DNA of 64,000 bases from Roseateles noduli (lineage in GTDB: Bacteria > Pseudomonadota > Gammaproteobacteria > Burkholderiales > Burkholderiaceae_C): contig NIOE01000010.1 of NCBI GenBank assembly GCA_002205125.1, forward strand, positions 248,001-312,000, written 5' to 3'. The notes under the pieces were generated by a model that was given only the letters and a program-made list of their open reading frames with translations, did not search any database and had not been told where the DNA came from. Positions 9,132 to 17,943 of the stretch are shown one piece after another; positions within the stretch are counted from its first letter, which is position 1; each line of letters opens with the position of its first letter. The translations under genes were made by a program, and so were the position numbers.

Positions 9132-9686
9132 TTAGACGCGCTTGCGGTACTCGTGCGTGCGCGTGTCGATTTCGATGTTGTCGCCTTGCGCCACGAAGAT
9201 GGGCACGGGGATTTCGAAACCGGTGGCGATCTTGGCGGGCTTCAGGACCTTGCCCGAGGTGTCGCCCTTGACGGCCGGCTCGGTCCAGGTCACTTCACGC
9301 ACGACGCTGGTCGGCAGTTCCACGGAGATGGCCTTGCCGTCGTAGAACACCACTTCCACTTCCATGCTGTCCTGCAGGTAGTTGATGGCGTCGCCCATGT
9401 TCTCGGCTTCCACCTCGAACTGGTTGTACTCGGAGTCCATGAACACGTACATCGGATCGGCGAAGTACGTGTAGGTGCACTCCTTCTTCTCCAGGATGAT
9501 CTGGTCCATCTTGTCGTCGGCCTTGAAGACGACTTCGGTGCCCGAGTTGTTCAGCAGGCTCTTCAGCTTCATGCGCACGGTGGCGGCATTGCGGCCACCG
9601 CGGCTGTATTCGGTCTTCAGCACGACCATGGGGTCCTTGCCGTGCATGATCACGTTGCCGGCGCGAATTTCTTGTGCGATCTTCAT
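9132..9686 (-). CDS. efp: Elongation factor P, arginine-32 type
   Basis: Translation factor that binds between the P and E sites and rescues ribosomes stalled at polyproline. It has 184 residues in three domains. The tip loop of domain I reads SRGGRNAA, placing an arginine at position 32 rather than the lysine 34 of E. coli. Arg32-type EF-P is activated by rhamnosylation by EarP, and an earP gene lies directly upstream on the same strand. The start is the only ATG in frame (9686), preceded by a weak Shine-Dalgarno sequence. Longer upstream frames lack homology. Confidence 0.97.
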   Translation of the reverse strand: MKIAQEIRAGNVIMHGKDPMVVLKTEYSRGGRNAATVRMKLKSLLNNSGTEVVFKADDKMDQIILEKKECTYTYFADPMYVFMDSEYNQFEVEAENMGDAINYLQDSMEVEVVFYDGKAISVELPTSVVREVTWTEPAVKGDTSGKVLKPAKIATGFEIPVPIFVAQGDNIEIDTRTHEYRKRV

Positions 9687-9737
9687 GATGATTCCGGGGA
9701 GATTGGGTCCGAGAGGGGTCCGTATGGAGATCCCTGC

Positions 9738-9779
9738 GGGATCCTGTGTTGGATTCGGGTGGGATCCCGTGTTGGATCC
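9738..9779. repeat. 19-bp imperfect direct repeat upstream of efp
   Basis: GGGATCCTGTGTTGGATTC (9738-9756) recurs as GGGATCCCGTGTTGGATCC (9761-9779) with two mismatches and a 23-bp period. It lies in the 148-bp gap between earP and efp, where an efp promoter is expected. Its function is unknown. Confidence 0.7.
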
Positions 9780-9834
9780 GACATCCGCGCAATCAGAACG
9801 CGGAAAAGCCGCGCATTCTAGCTCGAAAGGCCCC

Positions 9835-10959
9835 TCACGCGCCAGCCGACAGCCCCGCAAAGGCCTGGAGGCGGGCGGTGAGATCGGGCAGCGCGGCCAG
9901 CTCGGCGCGCCACGCGCGGGCGTGCGCGGCGGCGTCGGCCAGCTCGCGGAGCGCCTCCGCGGCCTGTGGCGTCCACGGCGCCAGACCGTTCCAGGCACGG
10001 GACAGCGCCTCCCAGCGCGCCCGCAGCGGCGCCGGGGCGCTGGCCAGCGCTAGGGCGAGGAAGGCCTCCAGCTTCGGCCCGTGCGCGCCGTCGTCCTGGA
10101 AGTAGATCTGCCAGAGCATCGGCCGCCCGGCCCATTGCGCGCGGACGAAGGAGTCCTCGCCGCGCACGAGGTTCAGGCCGCAGGACCACAGCAGGCGGTC
10201 GTAGTCGGTCTGGCTGAGGTGGGGCAGGGCGATCGCGCGCTGCCCGTCGCGCAGCAGCGGCGGGAGTTCCTGCTGCGGCGCGCCGGGGCACAGCAGCAGG
10301 AGCCAGCCCGGCCCGAGCGCGTCCAGGAACGCCGCCAGCGGCGCGTGCGGATACGCGAACAGGCTGAGCACGCGTTCACCCGGTGCCGGCGCCCAGCCGC
10401 GAGCGGCCAGCCATGCGCCGCCGCCGTGGTCCACGTGGGCGTCGGCGGCCTCGATCAGGCCCGGTTCGCGCAGGAGTCCGCCGGTGCGGTCGCTGAAGCC
10501 GGGGTAGAAGAACCGCTTCTCCAGACCGGCGCCCGGGCCGGAGAACTGCGGCGACTTCAGGCCGTGGCTGCGTTCGACATAGCTTTCCGCGCTCAGATAT
10601 TCGAGGTTGATCCACGCCGGCTTCACCGCGCGTGCGGCCATCGCCGCGACGAAGGTCTCCGGCAGGTCGCAGCCGAAGGTCTCGACGACGACATCGCCCG
10701 GCGCCGCCCGGGCGCTGTCGGCCCACGGCAGGCAGGCGAGACCCTCGACCGGCGTCGGCTGCATCCACGCCAGCGGCGACAGGTCGTCGCTCCACAGCCG
10801 CACCTGCGCGCCGCGCTGCGCGAGGTCGCGCGCCAGCCGCAGGCAGACGCCGAGATCCCCGTAGTTGTCGATGACGCGGCAGAAGATGTCCCACGTCGGT
10901 CTGTCAGGGCTGTCAGGAGTCAGCGCGTCGGACGAGGAATCGGCGAGGGTGTCGGGCAT
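9835..10959 (-). CDS. earP: EF-P arginine rhamnosyltransferase
   Basis: GT-B fold enzyme that transfers rhamnose from dTDP-rhamnose to Arg32 of EF-P (formerly DUF2331). The 374-residue protein shows the N-terminal signature [21 protein letters not shown] with the aspartates D31 and D35. In the C-terminal nucleotide-sugar site, the conserved R266, E268 and D269 lie in [14 protein letters not shown] chose ATG 10959, which follows GATAAT by 6 nt with no Shine-Dalgarno sequence, so the mRNA may be leaderless. The gene is divergent from uvrC and upstream of its target efp. The dTDP-rhamnose genes are not in this window. Confidence 0.96.
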   Translation of the reverse strand: MPDTLADSSSDALTPDSPDRPTWDIFCRVIDNYGDLGVCLRLARDLAQRGAQVRLWSDDLSPLAWMQPTPVEGLACLPWADSARAAPGDVVVETFGCDLPETFVAAMAARAVKPAWINLEYLSAESYVERSHGLKSPQFSGPGAGLEKRFFYPGFSDRTGGLLREPGLIEAADAHVDHGGGAWLAARGWAPAPGERVLSLFAYPHAPLAAFLDALGPGWLLLLCPGAPQQELPPLLRDGQRAIALPHLSQTDYDRLLWSCGLNLVRGEDSFVRAQWAGRPMLWQIYFQDDGAHGPKLEAFLALALASAPAPLRARWEALSRAWNGLAPWTPQAAEALRELADAAAHARAWRAELAALPDLTARLQAFAGLSAGA

Positions 10960-10965
10960 CGACCG

Positions 10966-10983
10966 ATTATCCGGCGGCACAAT
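10966..10983. promoter_or_regulatory. Divergent earP/uvrC start-proximal -10 elements
   Basis: On the minus strand GATAAT (10971-10966) ends 6 nt before the earP ATG. On the plus strand CACAAT (10978-10983) ends 8 nt before the uvrC ATG. Only 32 bp separate the two start codons, and no Shine-Dalgarno sequence is present for either gene. Good -35 hexamers are not obvious. Confidence 0.5.
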
Positions 10984-10991
10984 CGCGCCCC

Positions 10992-13112
10992 ATGAGCACG
11001 ACCCCCGCCGGCGCCAGCGAAGCGCCGGAGCCGATTCCGGATCCTTCCCTCGCCCCCGCGACCCCTGCCGCATCCGCTGCCGTCTCCGCCGCGGACGAAT
11101 GGAACACGCAGTCCGCCGCCATCGAGGCGGCCGAGTCGCGCCGCGTCGCCGACATGGAGCGCGCCGCGCGCGAGGGCCGCGACCGCCTGCTGGCCGAGGT
11201 GCTGGCGCTGCCGGCGCTGCCCGGCGTCTACCGCTACTTCGACGCGCAGGACCATGTGCTCTACGTCGGCAAGGCGAAGAACCTGAAGCGGCGGGTGTCG
11301 AGCTATTTCCAGAAGGACCACGGCGGCACGCGCATCGGCATGATGATCGCGCGCATCGCGCGGCTGGAGACCACGGTGGTGCGCACCGAGGCCGAGGCGC
11401 TGCTGCTCGAGAACAACCTGATCAAGGCGCTCAACCCGCGGTTCAACATCCTGTTCCGCGACGACAAGAGCTACCCCTACATGCGGCTGTCCGGCCATGC
11501 CTGGCCGCGCATCAGCTACTACCGCGGCGCGGTCGACCGCCGCCACCGCTACTTCGGTCCGTTCCCGAGCGCCTGGGCGGTGAAGGAATCGATCCAGCTG
11601 ATCCAGAAGGTCTTCCAGCTGCGGACCTGCGAGGACACCGTCTTCAACAACCGCAGCCGGCCCTGCCTGCTGCATCAGATCCACCGCTGCACGGCGCCCT
11701 GCGTGCCCGAGGGGCAGAACGACGACTACCGCCGCAACGTCAGCAACGCGGAGCGATTCCTGCTCGGCGAGACGCAGGAGGTGATGGACGCGCTGCAGGC
11801 GCAGATGATGACCCACGCCGAACGCTTCGAGTACGAGCAGGCGGCGGGCATCCGCAACCAGATCACCGCGTTGTCGAAGGTGCTGCAGCAGCAGGCCGTC
11901 GACGAGAACAGCGCGACCGGCCGCGACCGCGACGTCGACATCCTGGCGGTGAAGCTGCAGGGCGGGCGCGCCTGCGTGAACCTGGCGATGGTGCGCGGAG
12001 GCCGGCATCTGGGCGACCGCGCGTATTTCCCCAAGCACGTCGACGACGCGACCGCCGTCCAGTTGCTGGACGACGACGAGCTGACGCCGGTTGAAGTTGA
12101 AGTCGAAGGCGAGGGCGGCGGAACCACGCGCACCCGCGTCGAACCGCCGAGCGCCGAACGCCTGGTGCTGGAGGCCTTCATCGCGCAGCACTACCTGGAG
12201 ATGGCGATGCCGTCGCTGCTGGTGCTGTCGGAGGCGGTGGACCCGGCGCTGGCCGAGGCGCTCAGCGTGCAGGCCGGCTACCGCGTGACGACGCAGGCGC
12301 AGCCGCGCGGCCAGCGTCGCATCTGGCAGGAGATGTGCGTCAAGGGCGCCGAGATCGCGCTGGCGAGACTGCTGTCGGAAGAGGGCTCGCAGCAGGCGCG
12401 CACGCGCGCGCTGATCGACGCGCTGGACCTCAGCGTCACCGAGCTGGACAAGTTCCGCATCGAGTGCTTCGACATCAGCCACACGGCGGGCGAGGCGACG
12501 CAGGCCTCCTGCGTGGTCTTCGAAGGCCACCAGATGCAGAGCGCCCAGTACCGGCGCTTCAACATCGAAGGCATCACCGGCGGCGACGACTACGCGGCGA
12601 TGCGCCAGGTCCTGACACGCCGTTACAGCAAGATGGCCGAGGCCGCCCAGAATGGGACCAGACGGATGCCGGACCTGGTGCTGGTGGACGGCGGCAAGGG
12701 CCAGGTGTCGATGGCGCGCGAGGTCTTCGAGGAGCTCGGCGTGGACCTGAGCCTGATCGTCGGCGTGGAGAAGGGCGAAGGGCGCAAGGTCGGCCTCGAA
12801 GAGCTGGTCTTCGCCGACGGCCGCGAGAAGGTCTACCTCGGACGCGATTCGGCGGCGCTGATGCTGGTCGCGCAGATCCGCGACGAGGCCCACCGCTTCG
12901 CCATCACCGGCATGCGGGCCAAGCGCGCGTCGATCCGCACCGGCGGTTCGCGCCTGGAGGACGTGCCCGGCGTCGGTCCGAAGAAGCGGGCGCAGCTGCT
13001 GCAGCGTTTCGGCGGCGTGCGCGGCGTGGCCGGCGCGAGCGTCGAGGAGCTCTGCAGCGTCAAGGGCATCTCGCGCGAGCTCGCGGAAGAGATCTATCGC
13101 GCGCTGCATTGA
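10992..13112 (+). CDS. uvrC: UvrABC excinuclease subunit C
   Basis: Endonuclease that cuts on both sides of a DNA lesion in nucleotide excision repair. Of 706 residues, the GIY-YIG nuclease is at about 75-165 ([19 protein letters not shown]), the UVR domain that contacts UvrB at about 275-310, the RNase H-like 5' nuclease in the C-terminal half ([12 protein letters not shown]), and tandem helix-hairpin-helix motifs at the end ([28 protein letters not shown]). About 75 residues precede the nuclease, an Ala/Pro-rich extension absent from E. coli UvrC; a later start is possible but there is no better start codon. Confidence 0.96.
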   Translation: MSTTPAGASEAPEPIPDPSLAPATPAASAAVSAADEWNTQSAAIEAAESRRVADMERAAREGRDRLLAEVLALPALPGVYRYFDAQDHVLYVGKAKNLKRRVSSYFQKDHGGTRIGMMIARIARLETTVVRTEAEALLLENNLIKALNPRFNILFRDDKSYPYMRLSGHAWPRISYYRGAVDRRHRYFGPFPSAWAVKESIQLIQKVFQLRTCEDTVFNNRSRPCLLHQIHRCTAPCVPEGQNDDYRRNVSNAERFLLGETQEVMDALQAQMMTHAERFEYEQAAGIRNQITALSKVLQQQAVDENSATGRDRDVDILAVKLQGGRACVNLAMVRGGRHLGDRAYFPKHVDDATAVQLLDDDELTPVEVEVEGEGGGTTRTRVEPPSAERLVLEAFIAQHYLEMAMPSLLVLSEAVDPALAEALSVQAGYRVTTQAQPRGQRRIWQEMCVKGAEIALARLLSEEGSQQARTRALIDALDLSVTELDKFRIECFDISHTAGEATQASCVVFEGHQMQSAQYRRFNIEGITGGDDYAAMRQVLTRRYSKMAEAAQNGTRRMPDLVLVDGGKGQVSMAREVFEELGVDLSLIVGVEKGEGRKVGLEELVFADGREKVYLGRDSAALMLVAQIRDEAHRFAITGMRAKRASIRTGGSRLEDVPGVGPKKRAQLLQRFGGVRGVAGASVEELCSVKGISRELAEEIYRALH

Positions 13113-13126
13113 ACGGCGCGCGGCTT

Positions 13127-13153
13127 GTTGGGATGTGTTGGGATGTGTTGGGA
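13127..13153. repeat. 10-bp tandem repeat after uvrC
   Basis: GTTGGGATGT occurs 2.7 times in tandem, just downstream of the uvrC stop and immediately before the ribosome binding site of the next gene. A change in copy number would alter the leader of that gene. Confidence 0.75.
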
Positions 13154-13159
13154 AAAGGC

Positions 13160-13714
13160 ATGACACCGATCGATCGAATGACCTGGATGCGCGCGCTGCG
13201 CTGGAGCGGCAAGCTGGCGCTCGCGCTGTCGCTGGCGGCCTGCGGCTCGCCGACGCAGCGCCAGCCCGAACGCCCGCCGGTGCAGGAGGCGCCGCGTGCG
13301 CCTGTGGCCACCCCGGTGGCCCCGGGCGGTCCGGTGCCGACCTCGCCGGCCGTGCGCCGCGGCCTGCCGCTGCCGGCGCCGCACGCGGTCAGCTCGCACG
13401 AGGACCTGCGCCGCCAGGCCGCGCAGCGCATGGTCGCCGCCAATCCGGACGGCACCTACATGGGCGAGGTGCCGCCGGAGCTGCTGGCGATCCCCGTGCT
13501 GGAGGTCGAGCTCAACCAGGACGGCACCATCCGCCACATCCGCGTGCTGCGCAAGCCGACGCAGGCCGAGGACACCATCGAGGTCGCCATCGCGGCGGTG
13601 CGCCGCGCCGCGCCTTTCGGCGACGTGAGCCGGCTGCCCAAGCCCTGGAAGTTCGTCGAGGTGTTCCTCTTCGACGACGACCGGCGCTTCAAGCCGCGAA
13701 CGCTGGACGATTGA
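13160..13714 (+). CDS. Lipoprotein with TonB C-terminal-like domain
   Basis: A 184-residue lipoprotein of unknown role. The signal peptide ends in the lipobox LAAC, with the lipid-bearing cysteine at about residue 30. A Pro-rich linker follows (about 35-75). The C-terminal part, LEVELNQDGTIRHIRVLRKP through WKFVEVFLFDDDRRF, has the length and strand pattern of the TonB_C fold. It has no TonB N-terminal anchor or long spacer, so it is unlikely to energise receptors. GGAAAAGG precedes ATG 13160. It lies between uvrC and pgsA. A 14-bp imperfect tandem repeat overlaps the stop codon (13709-13741). Confidence 0.8.
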   Translation: MTPIDRMTWMRALRWSGKLALALSLAACGSPTQRQPERPPVQEAPRAPVATPVAPGGPVPTSPAVRRGLPLPAPHAVSSHEDLRRQAAQRMVAANPDGTYMGEVPPELLAIPVLEVELNQDGTIRHIRVLRKPTQAEDTIEVAIAAVRRAAPFGDVSRLPKPWKFVEVFLFDDDRRFKPRTLDD

Positions 13715-13790
13715 GGCGGCGCGATCGAGGCGGGACGATTAAGCAGCGACCGACGGTTTCGCGCCGTGAAACGTGGGCACAATGCCGCCC

Positions 13791-14357
13791 ATGTTCTGGA
13801 CGCTGCCAACCTTGCTGACCTGGGCCCGCATCGTGGCCATCCCGCTGATCGTCGGGGTGTTCCACCTGCAGATGTCGCCCGCCCATCAAAACCTGCTGGC
13901 CACCGTCCTGTTCATCACGGTGGCCCTGACCGACTGGGCCGACGGCTACCTGGCGCGCAAGCTCAACCAGACCTCGTCCTTCGGCGCCTTCTTGGATCCG
14001 GTGGCCGACAAGTTCCTGGTCTGCGCGGCGCTGCTGGTGCTGCTGGAGCAGCAGCGCGTCGATGCGCTGGTGGCGCTGGTGATCGTCGGCCGCGAGATCG
14101 CGATCTCCGCGCTGCGCGAGTGGATGGCGCAGATCGGCGCCTCGCGCTCCGTGGCGGTGCACGTGCTGGGCAAGCTCAAGACGACGGTCCAGATGGTGGC
14201 CATCCCCTTCCTGCTGTTCGACGGCAAGCTGTTCGATGTCATCAACACGCGGATCTGGGGCACCTGGCTGATCTACCTGGCCGCCGTGCTGACCATCTGG
14301 TCGATGGTCTACTACCTGCAGAAGGCGCTGCCCGAGATCCGGGCCAAGGCGCGCTGA
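13791..14357 (+). CDS. pgsA: CDP-diacylglycerol-glycerol-3-phosphate 3-phosphatidyltransferase
   Basis: Inner-membrane enzyme making phosphatidylglycerol phosphate, the first committed step to phosphatidylglycerol and cardiolipin. It has 188 residues and several membrane helices. The CDP-alcohol phosphotransferase motif D-x2-D-G-x2-A-R-x8-G-x3-D-x3-D is intact (DWADGYLARKLNQTSSFGAF, then LDPVADK). ATG 13791 gives the usual MFWTLPTLLTWARI start. CACAAT lies 7 nt upstream with no Shine-Dalgarno sequence, another leaderless-type start. Methionine 13782 is a weaker alternative. Confidence 0.95.
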   Translation: MFWTLPTLLTWARIVAIPLIVGVFHLQMSPAHQNLLATVLFITVALTDWADGYLARKLNQTSSFGAFLDPVADKFLVCAALLVLLEQQRVDALVALVIVGREIAISALREWMAQIGASRSVAVHVLGKLKTTVQMVAIPFLLFDGKLFDVINTRIWGTWLIYLAAVLTIWSMVYYLQKALPEIRAKAR

Positions 14358-14500
14358 CCCTCATCCACGACCTCCTTCGGTCGTCCGTTTCGCGGGAACG
14401 TTGAAACAGCGTGTGAAGAGTGCGTGCGGATGCGGGTTTCAAGCCGGGCGCTGTCCCTGGGGCGACTGGCGCCGCACCCCCTCGTATCGGGACTTCCCCC

Positions 14501-14532
14501 TTGTCTGGACGCGCGGTCAAAGCGTCTAGAAT
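14501..14532 (+). promoter_or_regulatory. hupB: Possible hupB promoter
   Basis: TTGTCT (14501-14506) and TAGAAT (14527-14532) resemble -35 and -10 boxes, though their 20-bp spacing is longer than ideal. TAGAAT is the best -10 in the 227-bp gap after pgsA. It would give a leader of about 45 nt containing the GAGGGGG ribosome binding site of hupB. Confidence 0.4.
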
Positions 14533-14584
14533 CCGCTTCCCGCGCCGTTCGGGCGGCCTGGCAAACCAATGAGGGGGTACCTTC

Positions 14585-14857
14585 GTGAACAAGTCCGAAT
14601 TGATCGAGCACATCGCCAAGCAGGCGGACATTTCCAAGGCGGCCGCGGGGCGCGCACTGGAAGCTGTCATCGGCGGTGTGAAGACCACGCTCAAGAAGAA
14701 CGGGACCGTGTCGCTGGTGGGCTTCGGCACCTTCAGCGTCACGAAGAGAGCGGCGCGCACGGGCCGCAACCCGCGCACGAACGAGGCGATCAAGATCAAG
14801 TCGGCGAAGGTGCCGAAGTTCCGTCCGGGCAAGGCCCTCAAGGACGCCGTGAACTGA
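14585..14857 (+). CDS. hupB: DNA-binding protein HU-beta
   Basis: Histone-like nucleoid protein that bends DNA as a dimer. The 90 residues match the family length exactly: [28 protein letters not shown] for the helical body, GFGTF in the core, and the DNA-clasping arm with [14 protein letters not shown]. The start codon is GTG (14585) behind a strong purine-rich site GAGGGGG. Its position before a tRNA and ppiD mirrors the hupB-ppiD order of many proteobacteria, which supports the beta-subunit label. Confidence 0.97.
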   Translation: MNKSELIEHIAKQADISKAAAGRALEAVIGGVKTTLKKNGTVSLVGFGTFSVTKRAARTGRNPRTNEAIKIKSAKVPKFRPGKALKDAVN

Positions 14858-14887
14858 CATCCTGGAAGCCGGGATCTGAAGAATTCC

Positions 14888-14963
14888 GGGCGCTTAGCTC
14901 AGTTGGTAGAGCACCTCCCTTACACGGAGATTGTCGGCGGTTCGAGCCCGTCAGCGCCCACCA
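14888..14963 (+). tRNA. tRNA-Val (anticodon TAC)
   Basis: A 76-nt cloverleaf including the encoded CCA. The acceptor stem is GGGCGCT/AGCGCCC with discriminator A, the D-arm contains AGTTGGTAGA, the anticodon loop is CTTACAC, and the T-arm has GTTCGAGCC. The anticodon stem has one C27-A43 mismatch; the other arms pair. It lies 30 bp after hupB and is probably cotranscribed with it. Confidence 0.96.
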
Positions 14964-15012
14964 GAAAACCGAGGCGAGTCCACCTCATCGGTGGACTAGA
15001 ATGCCGCGGCCC

Positions 15013-15036
15013 AAAGGCGAACCCCGGTTCGCCTTT
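15013..15036 (+). terminator. Terminator-like hairpin after tRNA-Val
   Basis: AAAGGCGAACC (15013-15023) pairs with GGTTCGCCTTT (15026-15036) over 11 bp with a 2-nt loop. It would close the hupB/tRNA-Val unit just before ppiD. Confidence 0.75.
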
Positions 15037-15091
15037 GTCGTATCTGATGACGTGCCATTGAACCCGTCGTAATAGAGACCTGAGGTTGTTG

Positions 15092-17005
15092 ATGTTCGAT
15101 TTCGTACGCAAGCACACGCGGCTGTTCCAGTTCATCCTGCTGATCCTGATCGTGCCGTCCTTCGTGCTGGTCGGCGTGGAGGGCTACAGCCGCTTCATGG
15201 ACGGCGGCAACGCGACGGTGGCCTCCGTGAACGGCCACAAGATCACGCAGGCCGAGTGGGACCAGGCGCAGAAGACGCAGATCGAGCGCATGCGCATGGA
15301 GTCGCCGACGATGGACCCCAAGGTCTTCGACTCGCCGGAAGTGCGCAAGGACGTGCTGGAGAACCTGCTGCGCGAGCGCGTGCTCGCCGCCGTGGTGGCC
15401 GACGAGCACCGCACCATCAGCAACGAGCAGTTGATCGAGCTGATCAAGACGGATCCGCAACTCGCGCCGCTGCGCGACGTGGAGACCGCCAAGCGCATCG
15501 CGGCGCAGCAGGGCATGACGGTGGACGGTCTGCTGCAGAACGTGCGCCAGAGTCTGCAGACCAACGGCGTGCTGGGCCCGATCGCGCAGAGCGCGCTGCC
15601 CACGCAGGCCAGCGCCAACCTGGCCTTCGATGCGCTGCTGCAGCAGCGTGAGCTGCGCTTCCAGACCTTCGCCGCGAAGGACTTCGCCGCCGCGCAGACG
15701 CCGACGGACGCGGACCTGGAGACCTACTACAAGGATCCGAAGGTCTCCGCCAAGTTCCAGCTGCCGGAGAGCGCGGACATCGAGTACGTGGTGCTGGACG
15801 TCGGCGCGCTGCAGGCGGGCGTGACGATCAATCCGGAAGACGTGCAGAAGTATTACGAGTCGAACAAGCCCCGCTTCACGAGCGATGAGGAACGTCGCGC
15901 GAGCCACATCCTGATCAAGGCCGGTTCGGACATGTCGGCGGCGGACAAGGCCAAGGCGAAGGCCAAGGCCGACGAGCTGCTGGCCGAGGCGCGCAAGAAC
16001 CCGGCCGGCTTCGGCGAGCTGGCGAAGAAGAACTCCGAGGATCCGGGCTCGGCTGCGAATGGCGGCGATCTGGACTTCTTCGGCAAGGGCGCGATGGTCA
16101 AGCCGTTCGAGGACGCGGTCTACGCGCTGAAGAAGGGCGAGATCAGCAACGTCGTGCAGTCCGACTTCGGCTATCACATCATCATGCTGACGGACGTGCG
16201 CGGCGGTGTGGTGCGTCCGTTCGACACGGTCAAGGCCGGCATCGAGAACGACCTGCGCCGCGAGCTGGCGCAGAAGCGTTTCAGCGAGCAGGCGGACAGC
16301 TTCGGCGACGCGGTCTACAGCGATGCCAAGTCGCTCAAGCCGGCGGCCGACAAGTTCAAGCTGACGATCCAGAAGGCGACCGTGCAGCGCAAGGCCGCGC
16401 CGGACGCGACCGGCGTGCTGGCCTCGCCGAAGCTGCTGGAAGCGGTGTTCGCGGCGGACTCGCTGAAGGAGAAGAACAACACCGCCGCGGTCGAGGCGGG
16501 CGGCAACCAGCTGGTGTCGGCGCGCGTCATCGCCTACAAGCCGGCGCGCGTGCCGCCGCTGGCCGAGGTGAAGCCCGTGCTGACGATGGCCTGGGTGGCG
16601 GATCACTCCGCGCAGGCCGCGAAGAAGGCGGGCGAGGCCCGTCTGGCCGAACTGCAGAAGGGCGGCGACGCCAAGGGTCTGGGCGAGGCGCTGACGGTGT
16701 CACGCGCCAAGCCGGGCGTGCTGCCGCAGAAGGCGCTGGACCAGGTCTTGCGTGCCGATGCCTCGAAGCTGCCGGCCTATGTCGGCGTGGACGCGGGCAA
16801 CGGCGACTTCCTGGTGGTGAAGATCGACAGGATCCTGCCGCGCGATCCGGCGCTGATCGATGCCAAGCGTGCGGCGGACCAGTACGCGCGCGCCTGGAGC
16901 GCGGTCGAGATGGCGAGCTACTACAACGTGCTCAAGGCCGACTACAAGGCGGCGATCAAGCCGGCGGTGCTGAAGGCCACGGCGGCCTCGGCGCCGGCGA
17001 ACTGA
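15092..17005 (+). CDS. ppiD: Periplasmic folding chaperone/peptidyl-prolyl isomerase PpiD
   Basis: Inner-membrane-anchored SurA-like chaperone that receives outer-membrane and periplasmic proteins leaving the Sec translocon. The 637-residue protein has an N-terminal membrane helix (about 12-30), a SurA_N-like helical region, then one parvulin domain at about 268-370 with ASHILIKA, GGDLDFFGKGAMVKPFEDA and SDFGYHIIML. A long C-terminal helical region follows, with many Ala/Lys runs. ATG 15092 is chosen because TGAGG lies 6 nt upstream. It is near hupB, as in E. coli. Confidence 0.94.
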   Translation: MFDFVRKHTRLFQFILLILIVPSFVLVGVEGYSRFMDGGNATVASVNGHKITQAEWDQAQKTQIERMRMESPTMDPKVFDSPEVRKDVLENLLRERVLAAVVADEHRTISNEQLIELIKTDPQLAPLRDVETAKRIAAQQGMTVDGLLQNVRQSLQTNGVLGPIAQSALPTQASANLAFDALLQQRELRFQTFAAKDFAAAQTPTDADLETYYKDPKVSAKFQLPESADIEYVVLDVGALQAGVTINPEDVQKYYESNKPRFTSDEERRASHILIKAGSDMSAADKAKAKAKADELLAEARKNPAGFGELAKKNSEDPGSAANGGDLDFFGKGAMVKPFEDAVYALKKGEISNVVQSDFGYHIIMLTDVRGGVVRPFDTVKAGIENDLRRELAQKRFSEQADSFGDAVYSDAKSLKPAADKFKLTIQKATVQRKAAPDATGVLASPKLLEAVFAADSLKEKNNTAAVEAGGNQLVSARVIAYKPARVPPLAEVKPVLTMAWVADHSAQAAKKAGEARLAELQKGGDAKGLGEALTVSRAKPGVLPQKALDQVLRADASKLPAYVGVDAGNGDFLVVKIDRILPRDPALIDAKRAADQYARAWSAVEMASYYNVLKADYKAAIKPAVLKATAASAPAN

Positions 17006-17076
17006 TTGCTGCGCAGAGTGAAAAGGGCGGCACTCGCGCGATTCGAAAGTATTTTCAGAAGAATCGCAGAAAGTGC

Positions 17077-17105
17077 TTCCCACAGAGGAGAAAAGTGGCC
17101 ATAAT
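17077..17105 (+). promoter_or_regulatory. Promoter of tRNA-His
   Basis: TTCCCA (17077-17082) and CATAAT (17100-17105) are spaced by 17 bp and match the sigma-70 boxes at four and five of six positions. The -10 ends 16 nt before the tRNA, a good fit for a short leader. Confidence 0.6.
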
Positions 17106-17121
17106 CTAAGGCTTCTCCAGT

Positions 17122-17198
17122 GGTGGCTATAGCTCAGTTGGTAGAGTCCCAGATTGTGATTCTGGTTGTCGTGGGTTCGAGTCCCATTAGCCACCCCA
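17122..17198 (+). tRNA. tRNA-His (anticodon GTG)
   Basis: A 77-nt cloverleaf with encoded CCA. The acceptor stem GTGGCTA/TAGCCAC is extended by the G-1:C73 pair that marks histidine tRNAs. The anticodon loop is ATTGTGATT and the T-arm contains GGGTTCGAGTCCC. A strong terminator follows. Confidence 0.97.
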
Positions 17199-17207
17199 CC
17201 GAATAAG

Positions 17208-17241
17208 AAACGCCCGCAAGACGCAAGTCCTGCGGGCGTTT
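17208..17241 (+). terminator. Rho-independent terminator after tRNA-His
   Basis: AAACGCCCGCA (17208-17218) pairs with TGCGGGCGTTT (17231-17241) around a 12-nt loop and is followed by TGTTTTG. Confidence 0.88.
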
Positions 17242-17333
17242 TGTTTTGTCGGCGCCGCGCGAAATGCCGCTGCCAGCTGCCGCCGGTGGCGAATGGAAAA
17301 CCCTGTCCGGCATGTCCATTGCACTGAAGGCGC

Positions 17334-17540
17334 ATGGACGTCCTCCTGCGGCAAGCACTTCAATCCTGGCGGGAAGCCGAGACCGAATCTGCAAGGCTCA
17401 AGTGGGCGCTTGTGGCGGCGGTCAGTCGTGGAGACTACGGCGTGGCCGCCCAGTTGGAGCGGGGACTCGAGGATCAACGCGTCATCGAGCGGGAGATGCT
17501 TCGGACCCTGGTCGAACTGCTGGATGCTCGGGTCGAATGA
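17334..17540 (+). CDS. Small helical protein of unknown function
   Basis: A 68-residue frame, MDVLLRQALQSWREAETESA onward, rich in Glu, Arg and Leu and probably all alpha-helical. It has no membrane segment or signal peptide. GAAGG precedes the ATG closely. I recognise no family. Codon use is plausible for a coding sequence, and the stretch after the tRNA-His terminator has no competing frame of similar quality. It may be a spurious frame. Confidence 0.45.
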   Translation: MDVLLRQALQSWREAETESARLKWALVAAVSRGDYGVAAQLERGLEDQRVIEREMLRTLVELLDARVE

Positions 17541-17688
17541 GCGGGTCGTGCAGAAGTCGCGCCGCCGCGTTGCCGCTGCCTCGCAACCCCCTCAGTCTCG
17601 CCAGCCGCGCTGACCCGCCCTCGCTACATTCCCGGCACAAATCAAAGGTCTGAAGGTCGGGAATGAAGTGCTCTGGCGCGTCGTCGGG

Positions 17689-17880
17689 ATGGCGCATTCA
17701 ATGTTGGCGGGCGGCGGGATCGCGCTGGGAATCTCCCACTGGCGGTCCGGTCACGGCGATGTGTTCGGCCATGGGCTGTTCGCGGCCGTGATGCTGGGCG
17801 CGTCCTACCTGTTCATCTCGCTCGCCTCCGGCGAGTCGCGAGACGCTTCCGAGCACGCTGAGACGGACACCAAGGCCTGA
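17689..17880 (+). CDS. Small membrane protein of unknown function
   Basis: About 63 residues from ATG 17689 (or 70 from GTG 17668). Two hydrophobic stretches, MLAGGGIALGISHW and GLFAAVMLGASYLFISLAS, suggest one or two membrane passes, followed by a charged tail. I recognise no family. It is convergent with the histidine kinase gene at 17944. Confidence 0.45.
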   Translation: MAHSMLAGGGIALGISHWRSGHGDVFGHGLFAAVMLGASYLFISLASGESRDASEHAETDTKA

Positions 17881-17943
17881 ACCCCGTTGAGGCGAGCAAA
17901 CGAGTCCCAGGCGCTCGTTCGGGACGTGGACAGGCCTCGACCC

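Noticed and set aside
10920-13166. 748-codon minus-strand frame opposite uvrC
   Set aside because: uvrC on the plus strand is complete and conserved. The antisense frame has the skewed composition of a shadow.
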